NCBI RefSeq assembly: GCF_041146795.1
Contig: NC_135187.1
Location: 20,485,556 to 20,549,555, forward strand
Source: Maylandia zebra
Lineage: Eukaryota; Chordata; Actinopteri; Cichliformes; Cichlidae
Direction of reading: 5' to 3'
DNA: 64,000 nt
The notes under the pieces are model-generated. The model was not told the DNA's origin and made no database searches. It saw only the letters and a list, made by a program, of their open reading frames with translations. This document shows positions 1-18,463 of the stretch, piece after piece (position 1 is the stretch's first letter; every line of letters starts with the position of its first letter). The position numbers were made by a program, and so were the translations under genes.

Positions 1-76
1 GAAACAGAAAAATGTTCACAGATGCACTGCCAAACAGAGCAGAACAAAATTGCTTCCGCACCCAACTACTGCCCCT

Positions 77-209
<133 letters not shown>

Positions 210-2715
210 AAAATAAATGTACACAAGCACATGCATGTCATCTTTCAGTTGTCCCTCTTTCTTTGGTGATTGAATTCATTCGACTGTTTGGATATTTGCA
301 GGGAGAGCTGTTTGGGGACCAAAAGGAAAGGAGTGTATTACTGTGCAGGGTGAACAGATGGATCTTACTGAGAAACAGAATGGAAGAATAACACACCTTA
401 GTCGACGCCAAGCTCTGTGCGTGCATGTTGCGTTCGCTCCACGTTGCTTTTTCCATCCTGTTCCTGGGCTGAACAGTGAGGGGTGAACAGGATGTCCAAA
501 ACACCCTCCAAGTGCATATTCTGCGTGTCACTGTAGATGCTGCAACAACCAGTCTACACAGGGCGAAGACAAGACTGCTTTTTGAATTGCATCCACACCC
601 ATAAAGCCTTGGGCTTGGTAAGTAACAGTGTGTGGTCCTTTCAGTGAAGCAGTGTTTTTGTCCTATAGAAACTCATCTATTCAAAAAAACTGGGACCTTC
701 ATTATATTACCAACACCTTTGTCATCCATGTTATGATCTGGCTCAAAGAAGTTTCACAAAGAAGAGGTTTTATTTTAAATTACATAATAAATTTGCTAAA
801 ACTGTTGGTACCGACAAGAGCATAATGAAAAAATCTGGTGTGCCTCTCCAAAGTCAGCCTCAGACATGCATTTATCTACGCCACACCAGGTGTGGTCAGT
901 TTAGCCCAGTAACACCTGCAGACTCTTGCACTGCCACTGCAAAGAGAATAGGGGTTTCAGAGGGTTGTAACATCCATAATCCATTAAATTGTATCACAAA
1001 AAGAAGAAAGCTCTAACTTTTACCACATTTCCAATGTTTATTGACCTTGACACGGATAGCCAGCTAAGTCATTCAATGCGAAATCAGTAAAATCTGACAG
1101 TTCCCACCTGAACTTTGCACACGTTGTGCATTTGTATAAGGCTCACTTGTTTTATTGTACAAAAATCAGCTGACTCTGCAGGGGCTAGGAAGGAGGCACT
1201 CATTTGTTTTGCTTGGAACATCCCAGCTCTGTAACCTGAATGCACTAATAACAATGCAGAGATACAGAAACGTGTCTCATGAATACCACCGAACGGGCAG
1301 TGAAGGCTGCCCAGCGACATCCTTTAATTGGGTGGCTTTCTTGCTAAGCTGGAGTCCTGGACTTTACATTTTGGCTTGCTTTTCATTTTTTATTTCTCCT
1401 ACCTTGAGAAACAGCTTATGCCAAATCAAATCACGTCGCATACCCAGGAACTCATTAGCGCCCCTCCTTTTGCTCCAACAAATTGTTCTTCTGATGCATC
1501 GTGCTGAGCGTAAGGGGAATAGGAACATGAGGTGAACAAGCTACACATTTTACAGCTCAGTATGCAAAGCTTATAATTTGTGGCCCAGCATAACCGTCAC
1601 AGTGTGATGAATATTGTTTGAAGGGATAAGAGATAATAAAGGGTAACAACAGGCGTAGTAAATAAAAAAGCACTCACTGACCTGGTTTCTGTGCATAATG
1701 ATTGGCTTTAAACGACTTCTTAAACAATGTTGTCAAGAATTTATTAGAGATGAGTTTGAATAATATTGGAAAAATGATTTCTATCATGGCATAAACAGTG
1801 TACAACCGCTATAACCTTATAGATTTATCAAGATCTATAAAAATATACATACAAACCACTTCTGATGCTCATACTTAGTAACACAGGCCTCTTTCCCGCT
1901 GATGCAGTGCAGGTGCCAGTTCTGCCCGGTTGTCCTTTTAGAAGCGGCCCTGATTTCAGGAGGCCAAACATCACACAGCTTTATGTCGGGGAAGCTGGAG
2001 TAATGTCAGTAGTAAAAGAATTCATGCAGACAGATTCTGAGAGCATCTGTGAGTCATTGGTGAAATTCTTGTAGTACTGTACCTCCGCTCTTCAAGATTT
2101 CCAGCCTTTGGCCCAGCACTTTGAATACACAGCATTTTTTTTTTTGAATTAACTCTTTTTATGCTTTCAAATGCCATGAATTTATACAGGAAAGGAGAAA
2201 ATGTTAACTCAAACATCACAGAGATTTGAACCATATCCCTAGAAGGAGAAAAAAAACAGAGATTTGCAGGATGCCTGGGGCTGTGTCACCATGTATGTGG
2301 TCTACCTGATATTTTTAAACATTGTGTATGTTGGTTGGATTATTAACAGATGACGTTTTTTTAGGAAGCTTTCATGCTGTGGCAAAAATTCATAAAAGAC
2401 CCAATAGGTGCATGCATGACACACAGCCGCCTTGCCATTTTGAACTGGATGGATGATTGGACATCATTTTAGTCAGCATCTTTTTGTTTATGAAACTATT
2501 TGATACTGTTACGGAATGAATATATATTCTTAGTGCTTATTTTCTGATTATATTGTTTTATGTATTTTAATAATAAAGGCCTGTATAAAGCAAGGCCAGC
2601 TGTGACTCACAAACCAAGTGCTCAGCCAGACTGAGAAACAGGAAGTTTAGTGCAGAGATGCAGAGGCATATTCATAAAATACAGGAAACCAGTACAGGGA
2701 GAAAAAGCGGAACTA

Positions 2716-2719
<4 letters not shown>
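210..2719. other. Intergenic stretch, no gene recognised
   Basis: Open frames here are short, lack recognisable domains and overlap one another on both strands. I see no convincing splice-linked coding exons, RNA gene or clear transposon end. It may contain old diverged repeats that cannot be named by eye. Confidence 0.6.

Positions 2720-2783
<64 letters not shown>
2720..2783. repeat. (CA)n microsatellite
   Basis: An uninterrupted CA dinucleotide tract of about 64 bases lies just upstream of the truncated end of the LINE. The closeness may be chance or may mark the original insertion site. Confidence 0.97.
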
Positions 2784-2784
<1 letters not shown>

Positions 2785-2839
2785 AATTATAAATATTTTC
2801 ACTAACTGAGTGGTGTTCTCTCGATTTAGTAAAAGAATT

Positions 2840-4417
2840 CAAAGAACAAAATTTAATACGCTGAGGTAACTCCTCTGTTAAAAAAACAGAATCTCGATCC
2901 TAGCTCTGCTAGTAATTACCGACCTATTTCAAAATTGCCATTTGTCAGTAAATTACTTGAAAAAATTGTTGAAAATCAGTTCAGGTCTCTATTATGTAAA
3001 TTACAGATTCTTGACCCTTTTCAGTCTGGCTTTCAAAAGCAGCACTCTACAGAGACCGCTCTCTTAAGAGTCTATAATGATCTGTTAATGGCATCTGACG
3101 CAGGGAACTGTTCTGTGATCATTTTGCTTGATCTTAGTGCAGCCTTTGACACCATCGACCACAAAATCCTACTTAACAGGCTCAAGGTTTTGGCTGCTAT
3201 ATCTGGCTCTGCCCTAGACTGGTTTTCTTCCTACTTATCAGACAGGACCTTCTCTTTTAGGACTGATAGGTTCTCCTCTAACACTGCTGCCCTGACCTGT
3301 GGTGTCCCACAGGGCTCAGTTTTAGGTCCATTACTATTTTCTTTTTATATGCTTCCTTTAGCTAGTATCATTCAATCTTTTAGCAACCTGTCTTATCATT
3401 TTTATGCTGATGACATTCAGCTCCATATGTCCTTTAAGCCTCATCAGCTGGATAGGCTGTCCACCCTAGTCCAGTGCTTAACCCAGGTTTCTGATTGGCT
3501 TTCAAGCAACTACCTTGTTCTAAATACTAACAAGACCGAGACCATGATCATAGCTCCTCCTGAGCTACATTCTAAAATCAGTCAGGTTCTTGCCTCTTTC
3601 TGTCCATCTGTCAAGTCAAATATTCGAAATCTTGGAGTAATATTTGACTCTTCTCTAGGCCTTGACTCTCATGTAAAATCTTTGTCTCGTTCCTGTTTCT
3701 ATCATTTAAGAAACATATCTAAACTGCGACATATGGTTTCCTCAGCTGAACTGGAAAAACTCATTCATTCATTTGTGTCATCACGCTTAGATTACTGTAA
3801 TTCCCTGTTTACTAGCTTGGATAAATCATCTCTCTCTCGCCTCCAGACAATACAAAACGCAGCAGCCAGATTACTAACTCGCTCTACCAAGCGTGTTCAC
3901 ATCACTCCCATCTTATATTCTTTACATTGGCTCCCAATAGAGTTTAGAATTCGCTTTAAAATTCTTGTTTTAACATACAGAGCACTAAATGGCCAGGCTC
4001 CAGATTACTTATCCAAGCTTCTTTTAAAATACACTGCTGCTCGTCATCTCCGCTCACAGACTCAGAGTCTCTTAGTTGTTCCCCGTACACGATTGAAGAC
4101 AAAAGGGGACAGAGCCTTTCAGTCTGTTGCACCAAGGCTGTGGAACAGTTTACCACTACAATTACGTTTGCTTGACTCTGTGGATTCTTTTAAAAAACAG
4201 TTAAAAACTCTTCTGTTCAAACAAGCCTTTTGTTGATCTACATATTTTATTTTATTTTTTTTACATTATTTACATTTGATTTTTTACATTGTATATAATG
4301 TCTATTGATTTTATTGTTTATTTTAATATTTTAATATTTGTGTACAGCGCTTTGTGATTGCCTGTCTGCGAAAAGCGCTTAATAAATAAAGTTTACTTAC
4401 TTACTTACTTACTTACT
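2840..4417 (+). mobile_element. 5'-truncated L2/CR1-type non-LTR retrotransposon (LINE)
   Basis: The element carries the reverse transcriptase half of a LINE ORF2, a short 3' UTR with the phrase AAAAGCGCTTAATAAATAAA, and a terminal run of about six TTAC repeats (4394-4417). A GCGCTT-type hairpin followed by a short tandem repeat instead of a long poly(A) is typical of the L2 branch. The endonuclease half is missing, as expected from incomplete reverse transcription. Upstream of 2857 the reading frame seems to continue as a phenylalanine-lysine-tyrosine-alanine phrase but is broken by a one-base deletion near 2855. The exact 5' end and the target-site duplication could not be fixed by eye. Confidence 0.9.
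2857..4236 (+). CDS. LINE ORF2 fragment: reverse transcriptase domain, open to its stop
   Basis: The frame is open for about 459 codons and ends with TGA at 4234-4236. It opens with a SNYRPIS-like phrase, then shows the fingers motif QSGFQKQHSTETAL, the aspartate block LLDLSAAFDTIDH, the GVPQGSVLGPLLF motif and the catalytic YADD box. The C-terminal part has the NxAARLLT and LHWLPI phrases usual in L2/CR1 elements. The protein would normally copy element RNA at the target site. It lacks the apurinic endonuclease domain and a credible start codon, so this copy should not be independently mobile. The absence of any stop or frameshift in 1.38 kb suggests a young insertion. Confidence 0.9.
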   Translation, partial: YAEVTPLLKKQNLDPSSASNYRPISKLPFVSKLLEKIVENQFRSLLCKLQILDPFQSGFQKQHSTETALLRVYNDLLMASDAGNCSVIILLDLSAAFDTIDHKILLNRLKVLAAISGSALDWFSSYLSDRTFSFRTDRFSSNTAALTCGVPQGSVLGPLLFSFYMLPLASIIQSFSNLSYHFYADDIQLHMSFKPHQLDRLSTLVQCLTQVSDWLSSNYLVLNTNKTETMIIAPPELHSKISQVLASFCPSVKSNIRNLGVIFDSSLGLDSHVKSLSRSCFYHLRNISKLRHMVSSAELEKLIHSFVSSRLDYCNSLFTSLDKSSLSRLQTIQNAAARLLTRSTKRVHITPILYSLHWLPIEFRIRFKILVLTYRALNGQAPDYLSKLLLKYTAARHLRSQTQSLLVVPRTRLKTKGDRAFQSVAPRLWNSLPLQLRLLDSVDSFKKQLKTLLFKQAFC

Positions 4418-6190
4418 AATAATACATAAAGTATTTGTTCGCTTTAGTGTAAATGTTTATGATTTTGAAAGTATGTGGTTCTATGCATTATATGGGTTAC
4501 ATATGAAACTGATGTACAAGGTCATCCTGAGGCTTTTAATTAGGAAGATTCGGTTATACAACATTGCAGTGTTGTTGCTCATCTTGATTTTAGTAGCTTG
4601 CCATTTGTGTTGATGTGGCCTGTTTGGGTTCATTGGTGGAGTTCACTTGTTCCCTATTATTGGAATTTTTGTCCTGTATAAAATATTCAAATGAAATTTT
4701 ATTTTAAAAAAAAAAAGGCATGAGAAAGATTTGAAAGGTTTTTGTTAACACGATCTTTTTGAAACTTTGCTCTCGGTTTCTAGTTTAAAGGGATAACACA
4801 GGTGTAGCCTAAAATGAAATTAGGACACCTGATATGTCATATGTTTACAGACTAATAAGCAGTAAGCAAACTACAACTGTCACTAGTTCATGACCAAAGC
4901 TATCTACCAAGCAGCTGAAACATTTCTCAGAATAATGCAGTCAATTCAGCTGAGAGTTCAGTCACTTACGTCACTATTGTTACTGACATGAAGCTATTCT
5001 GTGTGTGGATAATAGCCTGCTGCCACAGTCTTAAATCTTTAAATGTTTTGTTTTTACTGCCTTGTGGGATTGCAAGTCTGAATTTATTATTATCTTTTGG
5101 TTGTTTTTTATGTTGTCATTTTTGGACAGTTATAGCTCTTACTTTTGGAGGCATGACTGTGGAAGTAGCATGTGAGACAGTTCCAACGTTTGAAGCTGTG
5201 GCCGTAACAGCAATAACCTCCCTGGTCTTCCTTGGTTACTGCGAGGTGACTGAAGGCATGAAGAGTGAGTCTACATCTGTACACATTTTTAACCATTTAG
5301 TTTAGTTTTTGTTTTTTCTCATTGACCCTCGTATGGGGTCAAAGGGCAGCCTCCCTCTGCCAATACCTTGCTGATCAGTTGTTATTTTCTTATTTTATAG
5401 AGTGATGACCTGATGCAGGTGTTAAACTGTAGTTTTCTTTCCCGTCTGCCTGAAAGGCCCTGTGATTTGCTTGTTATAAAATCTCCCCATGTAATCATTT
5501 TATCTTATTAGACATTTGAGTGAACATTTATTTAATTCACATAATCCCTCACTGGTGACTTTAGTATGTAGACCTCTTCAACTAATCGCCCAATGGCAGC
5601 AGCTCAGTGCATTTAGGCATGCAGACATGGTCAAGATGATCTCCTGAAGTTCAAACTGAGCATCAAAATGAGAAAGAAACTGAACTGAGTATTTCAGAAA
5701 CTGCTGATCTGCTGGGATTGGGCTGATACGAAGACTATGGTCGCTCAAATAACCACTTGTTGCATACCATGCTATACAGAAGAGCAACTCTGAATGTGCA
5801 ACATGTTGCACCTTGAAGCAGATGAGCTACAGCAGTAGAAAACCACACTGGGTGCTGCTGCTGTCAGCTAAAAACAGGAAACTGAGGCTATTTAATGTGG
5901 TTTATAATGCATTATAAAAACACAGAAAATAGAATTTAAAATTAATTCACTTTTTTTTAAAAATTGTCATGAAATTGTTAATAAAAATCTATGACAAGAA
6001 AATCTAAAGCATTAAATTCACCACTGATCTGAGCCTCTGACTCACATTTTTTTACTGGGTCATGACTCAATCAGTTAACTTGAAATGATGAACGTACTCT
6101 TTGCCACAGGACAACAATCGTGTCAGTTAACATTAAGAATATTGCTTAAAGAAAAAGGAGAAAATGAGAATATAGAATTTCTTTCTCTTG
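4418..6190. other. Intergenic stretch, no gene recognised
   Basis: The longest open frame (4988-5305, plus) is hydrophobic and cysteine-rich but has no family signature, no neighbouring exon and no orthologue that I recognise. I do not call a gene here. Confidence 0.55.
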
Positions 6191-6204
6191 CTACTTTGTA
6201 AAAA

Positions 6205-6350
6205 AAAAGATTTAGTCTGTGTGGGTTCTCTCCAGGTACTCCAGCTTCCTCCCACATTGCAAAGACCTACAGTTAGTGGGGTTAAGTTAAGGTCTGGTAT
6301 AGGCTCCAGACCCACCGCGACCCTGAATAGGATAAGTGGAAGAGGATGGA
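6205..6350 (+). repeat. Dispersed fish repeat fragment
   Basis: The segment contains the phrases GTGGGTTCTCTCCAGGTACTCC and CCGCGACCCTGAATAGGATAAG, which I recognise as parts of a very common short interspersed repeat of teleost genomes. The two parts are closer together than in a full copy, so this looks like an internally deleted relic. The class was not resolved. Confidence 0.55.
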
Positions 6351-7439
6351 TATATCCTTTATTTAACCAGATAGAAGCCTCACTGAGATTACAAAATTCA
6401 TTTTTCCAAGAGAGACCTGGCAGCAGAAATTACAAGTATACCACATAACAATATAAAAAGTAAACGAACAAATACACCTGACATATATTACAAATTACAA
6501 GGCAAGTGAATGCAAACATCCGACTCCTACGCACTAACAAAACATCGCAAGAGAAACAGCAAAAGCAGTTTCACTGATCGAGAGAATTATTTTCTCTAAA
6601 TGCAAAGAGAGAAAAAAGGTCGCAGCCACTGCAGTGTTGTTAGAGAACTCCTATAGGCTGCATCATTTCTACCATGCAGATGCCTTTAATTGGAAGAGGA
6701 CGTGTGCACTTTCTTTATGATACACATGAACACAGAACAGCCATCACTGACTCTCAAAGCTCTGCCAGGATTACGGGACTGTAGAATTCAGGTGATCAGG
6801 TTTAATTAATACACACATAATTTGATCCAGCTTTTTCATAATTATCAATCATATAAAAACATGTAACATATTTACCTAAGGGTTCCTGAAAAGGGTATGC
6901 ATTCACTGGACACTTTAATAGGCACACCTTGCTAATGCCTGGGTTGGACCCGCTTTCACCTTCAGAACTGCTTAAATTCTTCATGGCAGATTCAACAAGG
7001 GGCTGGAAACATTCCTCAGGGATTTTGGTTCATGTTTATATGACAACATCACACAGTTGCTGCAGATTTGTTTGCTGCACATCCATAATGTGAGTCTCCT
7101 GTTCCACCACATCCACAAGGTGCTCTGTTAAACTGAAATCTGGTGCCTGTGGGGGCCGGTTGAGTGAACTGAACTGATTCTAGAAACCAGCTGAATTAAA
7201 CTTTGTGATCTATCATATGTACAGTGGGGCAAAAAAGTATTTAGTCAGCCACCGATTGTGCAAGTTCCCCCACCTAAAATGATGACAGAGGTCAGTAATT
7301 TGCACCAGAGGTACACTTCAACTGTGAGAGACAGAATGTGAAAAAAAAAAATCCATGAATCCACATGGTAGGATTTGTAAAGAATTTATTCGTAAATCAG
7401 GGTGGAAAATAAGTATTTAGTCAATAACAAAAATACAAC

Positions 7440-8462
7440 TCAATACTTTGTAACATAACCTTTGTTGGCAATAACAGAGGTCAAACGTTTACTATAGGTC
7501 TTTACCAGGTTTGCACACACAGTAGCTGGTATTTTGGCCCATTCCTCCATGCAGATCTTCTCGAGAGCAGTGATGTTTTGGGGCTGTCGCCGAGCAACAC
7601 GGACTTTCAACTCCCGCCACAGATTTTCTATGGGGTTGAGGTCTGGAGACTGGCTAGGCCACTCCAGGACTTTCAAATGCTTCTTACGGAGCCACTCCTT
7701 TGTTGCCCGGGTGGTGTGTTTTGGATCATTGTCATGTTGGAAGACCCAGCCTCGTTTCATCTTCAAAGTTCTCACTGATGGAAGGAGGTTTTGGCTCAAA
7801 ATCTCACGATACATGGCCCCATTCATTCTGTCCTTAACACGGATCAGTCGTCCTGTCCCCTTGGCAGAAAAACAGCCCCATAGCATGATGTTTCCACCCC
7901 CATGCTTCACAGTAGGTATGGTGTTCTTGGGATGCAACTCAGTATTCTTCTTCCTCCAAACGCGACGAGTTGAGTTTATACCAAAAAGTTCTACTTTGGT
8001 TTCATCTGACCACATGACATTCTCCCAATCCTCTGCTGTATCATCCATGTGCTCTCTGGCAAACTTCAGACGGGCCTGGACATGCACTGGCTTCAGCAGC
8101 GGAACACGTCTGGCACTGCGGGATTTGATTCCCTGCCGTTGTAGTGTGTTACTGATGGTGACCTTTGTTACTTTGGTCCCAGCTCTCTGCAGGTCATTCA
8201 CCAGGTCCCCCCATGTGGTTCTGGGATCTTTGCTCACCGTTCTCATGATCATTTTGACCCCACGGGATGAGATCTTGCGTGGAGCCCCAGATCGAGGGAG
8301 ATTATCAGTGGTCTTGTATGTCTTCCATTTTCTGATGATTGCGCCCACAGTTGATTTTTTCACACCAAGCTGCTTGCCTATTGTAGATTCACTCTTCCCA
8401 GTCTGGTGCAGGTCTACAATACTTTTCCTGGTGTCCTTCGAAAGCTCTTTGGTCTTGGCCAT
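7440..8462 (-). CDS. Tc1-family transposase, full length, DD34E triad intact
   Basis: This 340-residue protein cuts and pastes its own element at TA sites. Residues 1-110 form the paired-like DNA-binding region with two helix-turn-helix parts and a GRPR-like linker (PRSGAPRK, about 56-63). The RNase H-like catalytic domain follows: WSDET gives D153, QHDNDPKH gives D244, and DLNPIENLW gives E279. That is a DD34E spacing, with the same numbers as Sleeping Beauty. A glycine-rich strip ([13 protein letters not shown]) lies between the first two acids. The start ATG at 8460-8462 gives the expected MAKTKELS beginning, and no stop or frameshift is present. Length and every catalytic position match active family members. 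Whether this copy still moves is inference, because its right terminal repeat is disrupted. Confidence 0.97.
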   Translation of the reverse strand: MAKTKELSKDTRKSIVDLHQTGKSESTIGKQLGVKKSTVGAIIRKWKTYKTTDNLPRSGAPRKISSRGVKMIMRTVSKDPRTTWGDLVNDLQRAGTKVTKVTISNTLQRQGIKSRSARRVPLLKPVHVQARLKFAREHMDDTAEDWENVMWSDETKVELFGINSTRRVWRKKNTELHPKNTIPTVKHGGGNIMLWGCFSAKGTGRLIRVKDRMNGAMYREILSQNLLPSVRTLKMKRGWVFQHDNDPKHTTRATKEWLRKKHLKVLEWPSQSPDLNPIENLWRELKVRVARRQPQNITALEKICMEEWAKIPATVCANLVKTYSKRLTSVIANKGYVTKY

Positions 8463-8808
8463 GGCGGAGTTTGGAGTCTTGACTGTTTGAGGCTGTGGAC
8501 AGGTGTCTTTTATATAGATGATGAGTTCAAACAGGTGCCATTCATACAGGTAACGAGTGGGGGACAGAAAAGCTTCTTACAGAAGACGTTACAGGTCTGT
8601 GAGAGCCAGAGATTTTCCTTGTTTGAGGTGACCAAATACTTATTTTCCACCCTAATTTACGAATAAATTCTTTACAAATCCTACCATGTGGATTCATGGA
8701 TTTTGTTTTCACATTCTGTCTCTCACAGTTGAAGTGTACCTCTGGTGCAAATTACTGACCTCTGTCATCATTTTAAGTGGGGGAACTTGCACAATCGGTG
8801 GCTGACTA

Positions 8809-9019
8809 CATCCAGAAATGCATATACTATTATATATTGTACATATATTTATTAGTTTCAGATGTAGCCATTCTTGTATCTTGCTTGTTTACATTATTGT
8901 ATTTTGCACAACTCTGTTGCTTGTGAAGCTCGCACACAAGAATTTCACTCACATGTGCTGTACCAATGTACCTGCACATGTGATGTGACAATAAAAGTGA
9001 TTTGATTTTGATTTGACTA
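8809..9019 (+). mobile_element. Short LINE/SINE 3'-end insertion inside the Tc1 right terminal repeat
   Basis: The Tc1 repeat reads GGTGGCTGACTA at 8797-8808 and resumes after a second TGACTA at 9014-9019 with AATAC. The 205 bases between are foreign and end in GTGACAATAAAAGTGATTTGATTTTGATT, a retroposon-type 3' tail of short repeats. TGACTA is therefore a target-site duplication of at least six bases. The body includes a TTTGCACAA...AGAATTTCACTCACATGTG phrase common in 3' ends of fish LINEs. No coding capacity remains. It was most likely inserted by LINE machinery in trans or as a heavily 5'-truncated copy. Confidence 0.8.
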
Positions 9020-9430
9020 AATACTTTTTTGCCACACTGTAGCTTCAGTTTCCTGTTCTTGTCTGGCAGGAGTGGAACCTGGTGTGGTCTTCTGCTGCTG
9101 TAGCCCCTCTGCCTCAAGATTCAACATGTGTATTCAGTGACGCTCTTCTGTATAACTTTGTTGTAGTGAGTAATTTGAGCTGCATCCTTCATGTAAGCTT
9201 GAATCAGTCTGGCCATTTTCTTCATTATTACCTCATTATTCAAAGCAGATGAGGCGTTTCCACCCAGAGAACTGCCACTCAATGGAATTTTTTTTTTTTT
9301 AACCATTTTTTGTTAACTCTAGAGACGGCTGTGTGGGAAGACTACCGCCCCCCCCCCCCCAAAATTCACTTTAAACTTCAGCAGATCCTCTTGACGATTA
9401 GGTGTTTGCGTTAACAAGCCATACACATAA

Positions 9431-9863
9431 TGATAATGATTTCAAAGCTCAAATCACAGGCTGTAATTTAATTTGAAATGATATTCTGGCACATGTGTAC
9501 CACCAACATGCCAATGGATTGGAAGGTGGACCCCTGCAAATAGCACAAAGTCACAAAGAAACCAGCTGAACGAGGATAAAAGCTCAAAACTGTTTCATAA
9601 AAAAGAACCTTTAATGAGCAGAGTTCAGTCTACAGATTTCTCAACTCTGACATCAGAGCACAAACAGTTTACAAAGAGTGGATGAGCTGCACTGTTGAAC
9701 AAATACACATCAACTGTGTCTACCTGTTTGCGAATCCTTCAGTGTTGAAATGAAACTACTGAAGCGTTGCAGAGTTTAATTGTGAGCAGCTGTTCCAGAT
9801 GCTTGGTTTAGATTGAAAGACGAGTGATGTATTCACACCTGCACGTGCTGTTTTCTGATTAGT
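9431..9863 (-). other. smarcc1: Probable 3' UTR of smarcc1
   Basis: This lies downstream of the smarcc1 stop on the minus strand. A candidate poly(A) signal, ATTAAA on the minus strand, is at 9610-9615. The real cleavage site is unknown. No other gene is visible here. Confidence 0.45.
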
Positions 9864-17818
<7,955 letters not shown>

Positions 17819-18463
17819 TGTGGTCGTAATAAAACGTAATTATTTTTCAAACGTGAGAACAAAACTGGCTAGCGCCCTCGCTAGCGTTTGCGTTCTCGTG
17901 TTCCCTCGCGAGAACGCAAACGCAATTTAGCGTAAGGCTTTTCAAATTAATTAAAATTTAACTGTCATTATTCAGTGTTGTGGCTTTATTTGCGCGTGTT
18001 CTTTGCTGATTTTTTATATAGAGGAAAATTAGATATTATCGTGTTTACAGAGGAATACACACGTTTGTTACTAGCCGGGAACTTTATTTTGAAGTACAAG
18101 GACGGAACTGCGCAAGACAGAAAAACACTCGAGCAAGTAAAGAGAAGAAAGTGTCATTGGTTAGTAAAACTCGTAAACATTTACTGCTCTACTAAATACG
18201 GCTGATTCTGGATGTCATTTGTCGTCAGTTACTCATAGTTTTATGTTGCAATAACTTCCGATGAGTCTTAATTTTCCAGCCGACAGTCTCTGTGTCTCTT
18301 ACTTCACATTGGAGCGAACTGTGACTCCTGTCATTTTCTGGCAGTTACCTTCCGTTTATTGCATGATTGCACAGAAACTGTCTTTCGTGCATTTTAACCA
18401 TCGTGAGTACCATTATCTTATACATCATCTCACTCTAGGAACTCGTCCACGCCCTGAGATGTA
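17819..18463. promoter_or_regulatory. Divergent promoter region between smarcc1 and aste1
   Basis: The two start codons are 645 bp apart and point away from each other. The region holds a perfect 15-bp inverted repeat with 10-base loop (17884-17898 and 17909-17923) and, at its right arm, CTCGCGAGA, nine of ten bases of the TCTCGCGAGA element known from CpG-rich promoters and bound by BANP. There is no obvious TATA box. Transcription start sites are not visible from sequence alone. Confidence 0.7.

Larger units (their letters stand above)
7222..9039 (-). mobile_element. Tc1-type DNA transposon with intact transposase and long IR/DR ends
   Basis: The element is flanked by TA dinucleotides (7220-7221 and 9040-9041), the target duplication of Tc1/mariner. 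Left terminus CAGTGGGGCAAAAAAGTAT and right terminus (minus strand) CAGTGTGGCAAAAAAGTAT differ at one base. The inverted repeats are about 200 bp (7222-7424 and from about 8630) and carry two direct repeats each around AAGTATTTAGTCA, i.e. the IR/DR layout of Sleeping Beauty-like elements. The right repeat is interrupted by a 205-bp retro-insertion. Without that insertion the element would be about 1.6 kb, the usual length. The near-identical arms and open transposase point to recent activity. Confidence 0.95.
6905..9430 (-). mobile_element. Old, decayed Tc1/mariner-type element, split by a younger Tc1 insertion
   Basis: Two arms flank the younger element at 7222-9039. The left arm (about 6905-7219), read on the minus strand, resembles the C-terminal end of a Tc1 transposase gene and ends in a TTTAATAGGCACACCTTGC-like terminus. 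The right arm (about 9042-9430) encodes on the minus strand broken transposase pieces with GYSSRRPHQVPLLPDKNRK and MARLIQAYMKDAAQIT phrases, typical of the helix-turn-helix region. Frames are interrupted by stops, and a poly(C) run and a poly(T) run sit inside. The piece that should lie between the arms (most of the catalytic domain) is missing, so the copy was already deleted or was lost at the later insertion. It is inactive. Confidence 0.75.

Noticed and set aside
1155-1535. 126-codon open frame, plus strand
   Set aside because: No domain, no splice context and an unrelated open frame on the other strand in the same place.
4988-5305. 105-codon hydrophobic open frame, plus strand
   Set aside because: No family signature, low-complexity hydrophobic content, heavy antisense overlap, no neighbouring exon. 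Probably chance in AT-rich DNA.
7534-8490. 318-codon open frame antisense to the Tc1 transposase
   Set aside because: It is the mirror frame of a real gene. Long antisense frames are common opposite Tc1 transposases because of codon use.
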